64,000 bases of DNA from Ephemerocybe angulata (Eukaryota > Basidiomycota > Agaricomycetes > Agaricales > Psathyrellaceae): contig JAACJK010000109.1 of NCBI GenBank assembly GCA_013368325.1, positions 806,001-870,000 of the forward strand. Direction: 5' to 3'. A program made the translations under genes and the position numbers. The first letter of the stretch is position 1, and the number at the start of each line of letters is the position of its first letter. The notes beneath the pieces are model-generated. The model did no database searches and was not told the origin of the DNA. It worked only from the letters and a program-made list of their open reading frames with translations. Below are positions 10,965-21,237 of this stretch, piece by piece.

Positions 10965-12138
10965 AGGTGATGGTGATAGCAGCAGGCTGCAGAGCGAATC
11001 AATCTATGTACTCAATATCATGATCCGACGTCCATTGGCATGCAGGGTAACACGTCTTTAGCGCCGGTAAAGTTCGAGCTCGATCACTCTGCCCCGTCGT
11101 GGTTCGCCGCCGCTCGCCACCCACCATCCAGCGCTAGTTACGTCAGGCATCTCGAAGTAAGTGATAGTAACCTGTGCGGTGCGCAAACTATAAGCTCAAT
11201 CGCGGTATATCGTTTCAGGGAACCGAAAGAGGCACCATACCAGTCGTACTACTCGCAACCAAATTTACAGTGATGGTCCTCTTGAAGTCCATGAATAATC
11301 ATAACTGCCGTTTGAAATTCGAGGGGTAGGTACCTGACCATGCATTGAGATGTTCCGACTACGCTTTGCAATTGCATTACAACCCCTGGACCCGGTATTC
11401 ATACCACTGAGCGCGATTACAGCTGCCACGCACATGAAAGGGAAGAAACACAGGGAGGTGATAAACATGAGATACTGGCTAGGAGAGTCCACTTAAGCAA
11501 TAAAAAGAAAGGCCGAGACATGGGCATGTGTATGTACGTAGGTGCGAAGACCTCGGGGCTGTGGCTGCGGAGAGTGGTCTAGTGGGTGCAGAGATCGATG
11601 CATGATGGTGAGTTGGTAACAAAGACCTGGACCTAGGCGCTCGGGAGCACAGGGGTGGCATGATGGGGGTGCAGTTGATGTCCCGGTGCCCACTGCGCGT
11701 GGACGCGGTGGTATGAATGAGGGAGGAAGGGAGGAAAGGTATGTACGGTGGTTAAAGCCGAGAGAGGGAAGGAATGCGAGCATGGGTGTAGAAGTAGGGT
11801 AATAGAGAACGGAATTGTGGAAAGAATGTGGTGCTTGTACTTTAATGCAAAGAACAAGTAAGATCGGTTGAAGGATAGAAACAACTTGAAAAGTCCCGAT
11901 GTGATAGTGTAGGTGTACCGATGAAGAGAGGGAAGAAAAGTATAGATAATTTGAAAAAGTGGGTTATGGATCATGAATCGTAACAAGGTTTTCATCATAT
12001 GGAGTACGAAAATAGTTCGAACGTCCAGCAAGACATGCAAGTCAAGAAGAACTTAACTTGCATGTATCACAGAGGGAGGAAGGGTGCCCAATCTAAGCAG
12101 AGTCACAGACCTCCATCCCACCACCGTCTCCCTCGAGG
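10965..12138. other. Intergenic, 1.2 kb, convergent 3' ends
   Basis: Lies between the stop of the coiled-coil gene (+) and the stop of the Ser-rich gene (-). A 77-codon ORF at 11040-11273 and minus-strand ORFs at 11265-12040 are of biased composition without domains or consistent splice sites. I see no supported gene. Confidence 0.5.
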
Positions 12139-14844
12139 TTATGAGATCAAGGTCGACCTCCAGTCGTGGCCCATAGGCCCAACGAATCCCGAGTTCCTAG
12201 TTTGCGGAAGTGAATGGGAGTAGGACGATGCCGGCATTGCTCTCGGAAGATATCCTGTCTGCGAAGGCAGAGCAGTCCACGGGTTCGACACCGGAGGAGT
12301 TGACTGGAAGGTTGGGATAGGAGGACGGCCTCGAGACATCATCTGAGGTGTGGACTGCGAGGTGGTGGGGGTCGGCCGATGGCGGGTGCTCGAGCTTTCG
12401 CCAGTATGCTGAGGATACACCTTTGACGACCTGCCACTAGCTTTAGAATCGCCACTCGATTGTCGCCGATGATTGGGCCATTGAGAGGTCGAGGCGGGTG
12501 ACCCTGACTTCTCTTTGGTTGAGGAGGCCGAACTGTTGCGGTTTGCATCCCGCCGTTCTCTGGAATGAGATGATGTCCGGTCTGACCGCTTGTCCGAAGA
12601 GGGTGAAGGTTGTCGAGAATGTTTCATGAAAGGTGCGTTAGGTGGCAAAAGAGGCATATCGTTGACCGCAGCAAAGGCAGCAAAGTTGGGGACCATTTGC
12701 ATCTGCATCGGGTTTAGACTCTGGTGACTGCCCGCCCACATCGGAGAATACATTGCAGGATAAGGCACCGTCATACCACTCCGCATCGAGCCGTTGAGCG
12801 AGTTGGCGTAAGAATTACGTCGACTCCCGGATGACGGTCGCATGTCGTCGGAAGATGTGTTGGAATAGGTAGAAGGAGGTCGCGACCTGCTTCCAGTCGA
12901 TTGTTGAGGAACAGGGGATGGGGATGGGCGAAGACTGGGAGATTTTGAGCTCCCGCTGGAAGAGCCATCGACGCGCTGAGATGAAGCCTCGCCGTGCTTC
13001 GAAGGATATACTTTCGATGCTCGAGGGCTATTACGTTCGGCATCCCGCAAATTGCCTGAGGTGGCACTTGGAACGAGGAGGCTGCTTGAGCTGCCGGACT
13101 CTATGACATACGCACCAGCCCTTGACTGCTCGCTCCGAAGCCGCGAGGCTACCACTCGTTCAGCAAACAAACGCTTATCCCGTTCTTCCCGCTCCTTCTG
13201 AGCCGCAACCCTCTTTCTCTCCCTCTCCAACGACTCCATCTCCTGTCGCTTCTGCTCCTCAAACGCCTCTCGCATCCTCCTCTGTTGTTCCATTCGCAGG
13301 AACTTGGCCTTTTCCTCGCGCTTCTTCTTAACCCGAAGGAGATGCAAGGGTAGCGCATCATCTTCATCATCATCGTCCTCTGCGAAACGCACGACGCGTT
13401 TGACAGCCGTCGTCCCAGTTGCCGACTTCTTCTTAGGAGGGCTACTCCCCTGTACAGTGGACATCGACTCGGCTTCCTGAAGGATAGTGGGAGAGGCTTC
13501 TGACGCTGCCCTCGTATGCTGGATACGGAGAGGGGAAGGGTTGGCGATGTAGGAATTCCGTGACTGTGGCACAGGAGCGACAGGAGCTACAAGAATGGTC
13601 AATTCAATCGCTTGGACCATCTGGAAAAGGGGAGAGGACTTGCCTGACTGTGATGCTTCGACGGTAGGCATGGGTGCAATTTCCACGGCGGTGGCTGACG
13701 GGGACTCCATGGGCGGCACGGATTCTGAAGGGCTGAGTGGTAGAACCTTGTCAAGGACGAGCTCGTAGTCTGGATCAACCATCACGTCCAGGGCTTCCGA
13801 GTACTCGAGGGCAGCGACGGCGAAGGAGCTCGAAACGGGCTTGGACTGAACCCCTGCCTCGGTGGACAGGAAGATGGTAAAACGGTCTTCGAAGCAGGGG
13901 CGACAAATCCACCGATGCACTCCAGGACTAGACGAGAGGATCTTCATGGACCTGTCTGGGTAAGGGATGTCGCAGTCCGGAAGTACTGAAGGGGCAAGTT
14001 CGACAGGGGTCGGTCGAGAACCCAACACAAGAATAGATGGGTCCGGGAGGAATGAAGGATCGTCGAGGCGTCGGCGCAGCCGCTTCTTGAGGGTGCTGGA
14101 GCGGAGCGACGTGGTGCTTCGCAGGACCTGTGGGCGATTGCACGAACGAGGGTAGATGGGTCCTGAGGCCGGCTGAATAAATGGCGAAGGTTGTGCTGTC
14201 GTTCGGACGAGGCCATTCCTGATCAAGACTGAGAAGTTACTCAAAGCCAATGCCGGAGATGGAGGGGTGGACGTCGTCGGCGATTGACTCGGCGCGCTGA
14301 TGGGGTCAGACGGTGACACAAATTCGAAGTCGGAGAAAGAGGAGGTGTGCATTTCGTCGTCGGTGTCATGGGCCGTGCCGAACGTTGGGGTCAGCAGCTG
14401 GGGTGATACGGGCAGCTCCAGAGGTTCCCAGTGGGGAATGGGCGAGTCCACGATGGCCTTGTCCTTTCTGTGTTTCAGGGACCCCGACCTCTTCTTTCCT
14501 ATCCAGCTCTTCCAGGAGCGCTTCGTATTGACGCGGGTGAGGTTGAGCGAGTGCTGGTCGTCGGGTGTCTGGATGTGGAGGCTCCCGGACTCGTTGGAAG
14601 AGTCGGAGGAGTGCGACGAGGGGTCGGTGCTCCCTGAGCTGAGGTGGGGAGTGGAGAAGGAGGAGGAGGCGGGGCTCCTCACTGTCGCGGATGTGTGGGC
14701 GAGAAAGGGGATGGTGAGGGGCTTGAGCGCAGCCTTGGATGATGCCGACCCCATTTGCGGGGTGGGAAGGGCGGGCTTGGAGCCTTTATCGTTGTTCCCA
14801 TGTTTGTCGCGCTTTGAAGAGAACGCGGAGACGAAACGACGCAT
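12139..14844 (-). CDS. Large Ser/Pro-rich protein with central charged coiled coil
   Basis: Open as one 901-residue frame from ATG at 14844. The N-terminus is basic (MRRFVSAFSSKRDK) and Ser-rich, with a short motif 'KRSWKSWIGKKRSGSLKHRK' near residue 110. The middle carries 'VKRVVRFAEDDDDEDDALPL', followed by a long Glu/Arg coiled coil (about residues 510-570), then a Ser/Arg/Pro-rich tail with His-rich patches. No enzymatic domain is visible. A 57-base segment at 13643-13587 begins GCAAGT, ends TTGTAG and is a multiple of three, so it could be a GC-AG intron; the segment it would remove is uncharacteristically hydrophobic. Predicted to be largely disordered; function unknown. Confidence 0.7.
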   Translation of the reverse strand: MRRFVSAFSSKRDKHGNNDKGSKPALPTPQMGSASSKAALKPLTIPFLAHTSATVRSPASSSFSTPHLSSGSTDPSSHSSDSSNESGSLHIQTPDDQHSLNLTRVNTKRSWKSWIGKKRSGSLKHRKDKAIVDSPIPHWEPLELPVSPQLLTPTFGTAHDTDDEMHTSSFSDFEFVSPSDPISAPSQSPTTSTPPSPALALSNFSVLIRNGLVRTTAQPSPFIQPASGPIYPRSCNRPQVLRSTTSLRSSTLKKRLRRRLDDPSFLPDPSILVLGSRPTPVELAPSVLPDCDIPYPDRSMKILSSSPGVHRWICRPCFEDRFTIFLSTEAGVQSKPVSSSFAVAALEYSEALDVMVDPDYELVLDKVLPLSPSESVPPMESPSATAVEIAPMPTVEASQSGKSSPLFQMVQAIELTILVAPVAPVPQSRNSYIANPSPLRIQHTRAASEASPTILQEAESMSTVQGSSPPKKKSATGTTAVKRVVRFAEDDDDEDDALPLHLLRVKKKREEKAKFLRMEQQRRMREAFEEQKRQEMESLERERKRVAAQKEREERDKRLFAERVVASRLRSEQSRAGAYVIESGSSSSLLVPSATSGNLRDAERNSPRASKVYPSKHGEASSQRVDGSSSGSSKSPSLRPSPSPVPQQSTGSRSRPPSTYSNTSSDDMRPSSGSRRNSYANSLNGSMRSGMTVPYPAMYSPMWAGSHQSLNPMQMQMVPNFAAFAAVNDMPLLPPNAPFMKHSRQPSPSSDKRSDRTSSHSRERRDANRNSSASSTKEKSGSPASTSQWPNHRRQSSGDSKASGRSSKVYPQHTGESSSTRHRPTPTTSQSTPQMMSRGRPPIPTFQSTPPVSNPWTALPSQTGYLPRAMPASSYSHSLPQTRNSGFVGPMGHDWRSTLIS

Positions 14845-15078
14845 CGCTGGAAGAGGCAGGGGGAAGGACCGATATTAAAAAGCAGATATCATGGAAGCCT
14901 GAGTTAGAAAGAATCCCAGCTCAGCATCAGGGGACCTCTAATCAAAATCCGGCGAACCCACCAGTACAGTTGCAGAGGAGAAGAATAATATTTCCCCATG
15001 GCTTTGCCCGCCAACAAGACCCATATCACGTGCTTTTTTCAGTTCTAGAGATTCGACGACATCATTGTTGTAACTAGT
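14845..15078. other. Intergenic, 234 bases
   Basis: 5' flank of the Ser-rich gene and 3' flank of RRN7, both on the minus strand. No feature seen. Confidence 0.5.
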
Positions 15079-17481
15079 TCATTTCCGGGAGTGCCATCGC
15101 ACTATTCGGCGCTCGTATTTCTCGACAACCCCTCCGAGATACTCACAGCCGACCCCCACCCACCTTGCCGCACGTCCGAGAACTAGCTCGTATTCGCTAG
15201 GCAGTGTCCCCAACACATCCCGAGCGTTCCAGATCCTGTACTCTTCCCCGGGTTTGAGTGCCCTCTTTCCCTTTTGGTCAGTCTCTAACTCCGTCGCTGG
15301 CAGCCGTTGTTGCCGCTTTGTTTCGTCCTTTGCGTCACTGCAAGGACAAGACTGGCCGCCATGTATCGGGAAATGTTCGTCGAGCACATCATCTTTGCCC
15401 AAGACTGCACAGCGCCATCAGCTTCTCCGTATGGGACGATCTGGTTCTTTACCCACCGGTCTTTGCCCCCGTTGACGTCAGAGCCCTCTCGCAGAATGCC
15501 AAATAGTTGTCGAGCAGGTCTTCACTCAGATCCTCAAGGCGCCTGTTGTCCCAAACTTTAGTTTCAGTATGAGATCAAGAATGGAGAGTCCGCACATCGG
15601 ATTGTCGCTGCTGAACACGCAGTCCGTTTCATTGGCGTCTTCTTTGTCCATCTCTCGCAGGAGACTAAGGAACGTTTCGTACCGGGGCATGGCACATGCT
15701 GGATCTCCCGCATCTTGCGGTAGTCTGCAGCTTACATTTCAGTACCGGTCCAATTAATCCAAGTCGTGACATTTGCCTTTCTACGCCATCCAAGCCGTAC
15801 ACCATCTTGAGTACGATGATGCAACTAGCCATAAGGCTGACCTCTATGGGCACGTTGTCCATCTGGTGAAATCCCGGGTCACCCTTTCTCTTTTTGCGTA
15901 AACCCGGAGCCAGGGACGAGTGCATGGTTAATGGCAACGACAGGATGCTTGCAATGTGCTTGGTTAACCCATACAACGTTGCTGGAAAGAGAATGAACGG
16001 TAAACCAAAGTGTCCGCTGAAACACAGAACAAACATACGTGTGCCACCCATGGCCCGGACGACTCGCCACAGAATTGAGGGTGCATTAGCTTCTGGAGTG
16101 AATATGGCATAGCTCGAATGTAGCCTTTTTGCTAGCCGAGAAGCCAGCTTGTGCATCGCGATGGTGGTCGGCGCATGCTATACGACGGTACTTTAGCACC
16201 TTCCACTCAAGAACCGTAAGAAACAAAACAGGACTAACTCGCGGAGATAAAGCTTGCTTGGTGTGCTTCGTCAGGTGTTGTGCCATGCTTTGTGGAAGCA
16301 GCCGGACTGGGTCTAGGTACGGCAGCTTGTACGATTCGATGGCCCTACGGCGCCAAGAGGTGTCAGTCTTTGCTTTCGATATGCACGGTACTGATCATAA
16401 CCTTACCTCGCAAAATCGCGGTAGAGGCAGGGAATCCTCAGGATCCAACATGCTACGATCAGGACCGCAATCGTGCTTGGGGGACTTTCGTAGATATGGT
16501 GCCACTGAATAGCAGATCTTTCCCCTTTCTTCCGTTTCTTCTTGGTATTTGGCTCTCCATCGGAGTTGGGCGGGTCATGGGAACCCTCCTCCTCGTCAGT
16601 CTCTGAGCTTGAAAGCTCGGAATTCTCCTTCATGAGCTGCTCCATTTCCTGTTCATTTAGATCGGAATCAGAGCTTGAACCCGACTCCGACTTGTAGCCA
16701 TCTCTCCCCTCTTTCTGAGGAAGATGACCAGTCTCCTTTGGCTTAGTTGTCTGCGCCACAGGTTTTGCCTCGTTCATGTCGCCTTCTTTCTTGTTCACCT
16801 GACCCTCATTCTGGGCGTGAATGAAGGGCTCAGCAGGTACAGCTTCACGGAGAAGGTCAAGGTGTAACGCCCAAATGTCTCGACATAGAACCTATGACAC
16901 CCCGGATGCAAGATGAGCAGTCACAATGAGTAACATATCGTCACTGGCTGCGCAATGCTTACCTCGAACTCGGGAGGCAGGTCCCACAATTGAATTAGAG
17001 TGGCGACCTGATTTCGGAACAGCCACTGCAGGCAAAGGAAATAGTGATAACGTCCCCTAGCCCCATGATACACTGCGACCAGTGAAGGTTAGATTTGGTC
17101 AGCAATGATATCGGGGGTGGTGAGAGAGGCAGATTAGCAGAGAGTCTGCGTTGAACTCACATTTCGGATCTGCGTTGCTATCGAGCTCTTTCTTCTTCTT
17201 CGCGCTCTTGAGAGTCCGCTTTTTCATCGCATGGGGCCCCATTTCCGTCATTTCTGTGGTTTCATTACGGTAGTTCTATCGCCATATTGAACAGTCATTC
17301 CATAGAGTAGAACCTGAGTTGGCTGAAGGATAACAGGTCCAAGTCATTCCTTTGAGGCAGAGAAGGTGTGCTTACGACAAACCTGGAGAACATGCCCCTC
17401 ACTACAAGCGATAAGGCCGCTAGAAGGCTCCTTGTGCCATTGACGCGAGCCACATGTCGGACATCGACGACGAGGCGCCAT
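15079..17481 (-). CDS. RRN7: RNA polymerase I initiation factor Rrn7 / TAF1B family
   Basis: Ten exons: 17481-17383, 17275-17161, 17072-16963, 16891-16407, 16344-16239, 16177-16039, 15981-15771, 15724-15596, 15542-15453, 15337-15079; 580 residues. The N-terminus is a zinc ribbon (CPTCGSRQWH, then ACSEGHVLQ: CxxC...CxxH), as in TFIIB-like Rrn7/TAF1B. Further family marks are 'GRYHYFLCLQWLFRNQV', 'SAIQWHHIYESPPSTIAVL', 'YKLPYLDPVRLLPQSMAQHL', 'LWRVVRAMGGTP', 'VLKMVYGLDG' and 'LDNYLAFCERAL'. Rrn7 is the TFIIB-like member of the core factor that recruits Pol I to rDNA promoters in the nucleolus. The donor at 15770 (GTCACG) is weak, so the residues at that join are least certain. A Ser/Glu-rich disordered insert sits around residues 150-215. 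Confidence 0.88.
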
Positions 17482-17763
17482 ATTCTTCCAATAATCGCGC
17501 GACGCCTGCAGCTGCCTCAGAAACAGCCACTAAGAAGGTGGAGGGGCGCTTGAAAGCCGTACACAGCACCGCCACCCGTCCCTCCGCGCCGATCAATCCT
17601 TGATTCCTTCGGCGAGCGCGGAGCGCGTCGTTGCACATTTGCCAGCGAGTGATGGAGGAGATCACATTTCCTCATCCCTTCCCTCCACCTTATACCTCGT
17701 CGATTCTCGACCTCCACTCGGGTAGTCTCGAGCGCTGAGAAGAGAAAGTCCTGATAACCGAGA

Positions 17764-19156
17764 ATGAAGCTGTTCTCGCTCCTGTTCGGCATTCTGGCCG
17801 TGCTGGCCACGACCGTGTTAGCGTACGTGTTCCGTCGTGGCGCCTATGTTGAAGCGAGCTCCGAACTAACAAGCTATAATCTAGTTGGGACAACGTGAGA
17901 TTCCACTTCAACGATGCGATTTCGAATTTATTCACAGAGGCTCTGTTTGTGTTAAATAATAGGAAGACCACGAAATCTTTGACTTGGTATCAGAACTCGA
18001 AGCGGCGGAAGGAAAGGGAACGACCTTTTACTCGTGGCTCGATGTCCCTTCCACAGCGAGCACCGCTGATATCGCGAAAGCGTACAGGAAGAAAAGTATG
18101 GTCCTCCAGTAAGTCATTATAACTATATCTTCCACAGAATGGATATTCATGGTTCTGCAGTCCCGATAAAAACGCTGGTGTGAAAGGTATCCAGGAGCGC
18201 TTTGCTAGGCTCGGCGTCATTTCCGCGATCTTGAGGAACAAGGAGAAACGTGAACGGTGTGTGGACCTCGTGCAATCATTGGGTGGAAGTGGGAACTCAT
18301 CTACTGTTAGCTATGACTTCTTCTACAAGAACGGCGTCCCGAAATGGAGAGGAACCGGTTACTACTATGCTCGATTCAGGCCAGGCCTCGGGGTGCGTAT
18401 CCTCTTCTTGCGTTCATCTTAGAGATTTACCTTACATCTCGATTCAGTTTGTGTTCAGCTTCCTCATTATCGTCACGTCCGGCCTCCAGTACATGGTGCA
18501 AGGATTCAACTACAAGAAGGACCTCGCCCGCATTGAGCAGATCACTGGGAAAGCTAAAGCAGCAGCCTGGGGCCCCAAGATGGTACCTATCGCCGGAAAG
18601 AGGAAGGTAAGAAGGAAGCGCTACTGCTCCACTACCCGGCCACTAACCCAACCACCTTCTTTTTGATTTCCTCTCCCTCGACTTTAGGTCCGAGTTAACC
18701 TTGGAGAAGCCCGCGACGAAGATGGCAACGTCCTCGATAACCGATGGATTGACATGGTCGTAATTGGAGAGGATGTGTACTTCGTAAGGATCTATACCGA
18801 CCTCATTCCAGACGTTAGACTTATGCTTCATTCGTTAGCTCGAACCTAATGGCGACCAAGTGCTCATCGACTCTTCTACCGCGACGCCAGCCGCTATTAC
18901 TCGCACATGGTTCATTTCTCTCCTTGCTTCTCTCGCACTTAAAGTCACCGGCAAAAAGGCTGCGAAGGGGGCAGAAGAAGTAGATGAAGGAGATGATGCC
19001 CCCACGGTTGATCGTGACTCCGACGATTCTTCTTCCGTTGCTGGCTCTGACGGTCCTGGAAGTGGAACTTCGACTCCTGGCGGAGCTGTAAAATCAGGGC
19101 ATGCCGCCACCTCTAAGGCTGGTGGCAAGAGGAGAAAGGCAGTCAAGAGGCGTTGA
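17764..19156 (+). CDS. ER membrane J-domain protein (Erj5-like)
   Basis: Eight exons: 17764-17822, 17885-17894 (10 nt), 17963-18108, 18161-18256, 18311-18392, 18448-18606, 18688-18783, 18839-19156; 321 residues. A signal peptide (MKLFSLLFGILAVLATTVLA) is followed by a J-domain at about 30-105 with 'IAKAYRKKSMVLHPDKN' (intact HPD) and 'RERYDFFYKNG'. Next comes a membrane span (FSFLIIVTSGLQYMVQGF), a conserved lumenal/cytosolic segment, a second span near 'WFISLLASLALKV', and a Ser/Gly/Lys-rich basic tail. The J-domain stimulates Hsp70 (Kar2/BiP) ATPase, so a role in ER protein folding is likely. The HPD motif is split by an intron. RRN7 starts 282 bases away on the other strand. Confidence 0.87.
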
Positions 19157-19355
19157 GTTCTTCGGTAAAATTGCTTGTACATATTGGATACCCGTAGATG
19201 GCTTCGTACCTTAAAACTCAACTTGGATATGCACGTTTTGAGTTGTAAACGTTTAAACACTCGATTGGAGATCGGTGGATGGGACAGCGACAGGATATAG
19301 TGTACATGTGATAAGTTCAAAACATTGGAAGTGGCGGAAACGGCCAAGACCGTGC

Positions 19356-20931
19356 TTATGCGGATGTTGGCACCAGAGAGAGCAGTCCTTTCTGTGTCAG
19401 TTGTTGCACTATGGATTCGGTCTGTGGAACAAAGAATCAGATAATTGAAGATAGTAATAAGAGAAGTGGGGGAATTGCGTACATGAGCAGCAGTCAACCG
19501 GATCTGGGTATCCCAGCGCTTAGTGAAAGGTGCGCCAGTATCTTCCGCTTCTTCGACATCGCCCAATCCACCTGCCTTTCCTTGGGCATCATCTTCGTCT
19601 CCATTGATCTCGAACCAGATGAGCTTCTCCACTTGATCGATATGGCCCTTGAGACGACCCTGTTCAATCATTTTACGTGCCATGGTTTCTGCAGCACCTG
19701 GGGTGAGATCGAGTAGGGCACCAAGCCCTCGGAAGCTGATGTTGTTGTAGATCTTTGAGCTGGCCAGCAAGTTGTGTTCCATGACGGCTCGGTCAAGGAC
19801 CGTGGCGGGGCCCGTTCTTGTGCTCGCCGCAGGCTCGTTGGAGGCAGCGGGACCGTCGTCATGGCTGGCAGACGCCAGTCTGTCGTTTGAGGAAATGGCG
19901 ACCTTGGCAAGCTGATGCGGTTTTAGGGACCCCTCGAATTCCTTGATTTCGGCAGATCGCAAGATGTGGTCAAGGAACATCTTGGAAAGGATGTTGTAAG
20001 TGGGGAGTTCGGCAGATCGTTCATCTCGATACAAGGAGGCTAAGACTCGAGATCGGTTGGGGCCCGCAGGTGCAAGGACGGCACAGGTAACCGCCGCCAA
20101 TCTAGAAGATGATATGGGTATCTGGGCATGGGACACAAAGCTGATGCACTCACAGCATGTGTCGGCGCTCTTCCTCGTCAATTTCACCAACGTAGCTGAG
20201 TTCGTGGTATCTGCTGGCAGCCTCAAGGAACCTCCTCCCATAGTCGCTGATGCGGGCCTGGCAAAGCTTGAATTGCAACAAGATCTCTCGTTCAGTGGTT
20301 GAGTGCACGAGGAGGGCCGCGCGTTTGTAGTATGTTTCTGCTTGGATTGAATCCTCCTCCTCAAGCAGCAATCGGACAATCCGGACGTATATCTTAAGCT
20401 TATCAGCATCGGCAAATGTCCTGGATATCTCCCCAGTTAGTACCAGATGCACAAAACACGCAGGGGCAATATCACCTTTGCCCAGAGTCAAGGGAGATGC
20501 CCATCAGCACCCTCGCCGCCCCACTCCAATCTTCTTCTTCTTCGGATAGATCTGCGAGTTGGAAGCGGAGATTGTTGACCTTGAAGGCGATGAGACGGTG
20601 AACAGAAGTCGAGAGCTGTAACCTTTACCTGTTCCTCATAACTAACTATGCGGGGCTGCACTGTCTCTAGAGTTTCCTCGACCACCCGCTTCCTCAGCTC
20701 CGAATCCTTGATAGCGCCTTCACCCAAAACCTTGACAAGTTCTGTGAGAACTTGGCGGCCGACGACAAGGCCCACACTGTCCTGGTTTACGACAGTGTCG
20801 ACAAGCGAGTGGAGATCTTTGGCCACAGCATTTGGGTCCGCCTGGGAGAGTATCTGGGGGATCAGGGATGTATATGCGGGGCCTTTGTCTTTCTGGTTCA
20901 GAGAGGCGTATTCAGCAAGTTTAGCTTCCAT
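19356..20931 (-). CDS. CSN4: COP9 signalosome subunit 4
   Basis: Five exons: 20931-20629, 20579-20476, 20420-20154, 20101-19483, 19421-19356; 452 residues. CSN4 marks in order: 'VVNQDSVGLVVGRQVLTELV', 'EETLETVQPRIVSYEEQ', 'EEDWSGAARVLMGISLDSGQ', 'YYKRAALL', 'AASRYHELSY', 'CAVLAPAGPNRSRVLASLYR', then a PCI domain ending 'DRAVMEHNLLASSKIYNNIS', 'RGLGALLDL' and 'MIEQGRLKGHIDQVEKLIWF'. The related 26S lid subunit RPN5 was considered; the 'VMEHNLLASSKIYNNI' block fits CSN4. It is part of the COP9 complex that removes NEDD8 from cullins. An insert of about 35 residues (Ser/Ala/Asp rich, 'SASHDDGPAASNEPAAS') interrupts the PCI region, a likely surface loop. Tail-to-tail with the J-protein gene. Confidence 0.9.
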
Positions 20932-21237
20932 ATTCTAGGAGAGATAGTCGGAAAGATAGATGGTCGCGCCAAGAACAGGATGCACTATGAGGGATAACGT
21001 CACGCGACAGCGCGTCGCCATCAACGATCGCAACAACCAACAGGGAAATCCAAGCTCTGTCTCTACCTCTTCCTTCGTTTTCTTCTTCTTCATTTCCTTC
21101 TTTCTCTTTCTCTTTCTCTTTCGATAGTCTCCAGGCGGGGCTCATCTTCCGTTCTTTCACTGCGGTTGATCCATATATTTCTTGCTTACCGAAAGGCGCT
21201 TCGTCAAATAGTTCCTCGCTGATTCACTGCTCACGAC
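20932..21237. promoter_or_regulatory. Shared promoter region, CSN4 / aromatic-repeat gene
   Basis: 306 bases between divergent starts. It contains a pyrimidine-rich tract on the plus strand (about 21060-21123, TTCTT and CTCTTT repeats), common in fungal 5' leaders. No TATA box is clear. Confidence 0.45.

Noticed and set aside
14300..14878. 192-residue plus-strand ORF
   Set aside because: Antisense of the Ser-rich minus-strand gene; no motif and no splice context.
15079..16177. Separate small gene downstream of RRN7
   Set aside because: Frames at 15079-15724 join to RRN7 exons through ordinary introns and match the Rrn7 C-terminal region, so they are one gene.
19356..20931. First read as 26S proteasome lid subunit RPN5
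   Set aside because: The early blocks fit either PCI protein, but 'VMEHNLLASSKIYNNIS' and the 'VSYEEQ' and 'GISLDSGQ' blocks fit COP9 subunit 4.
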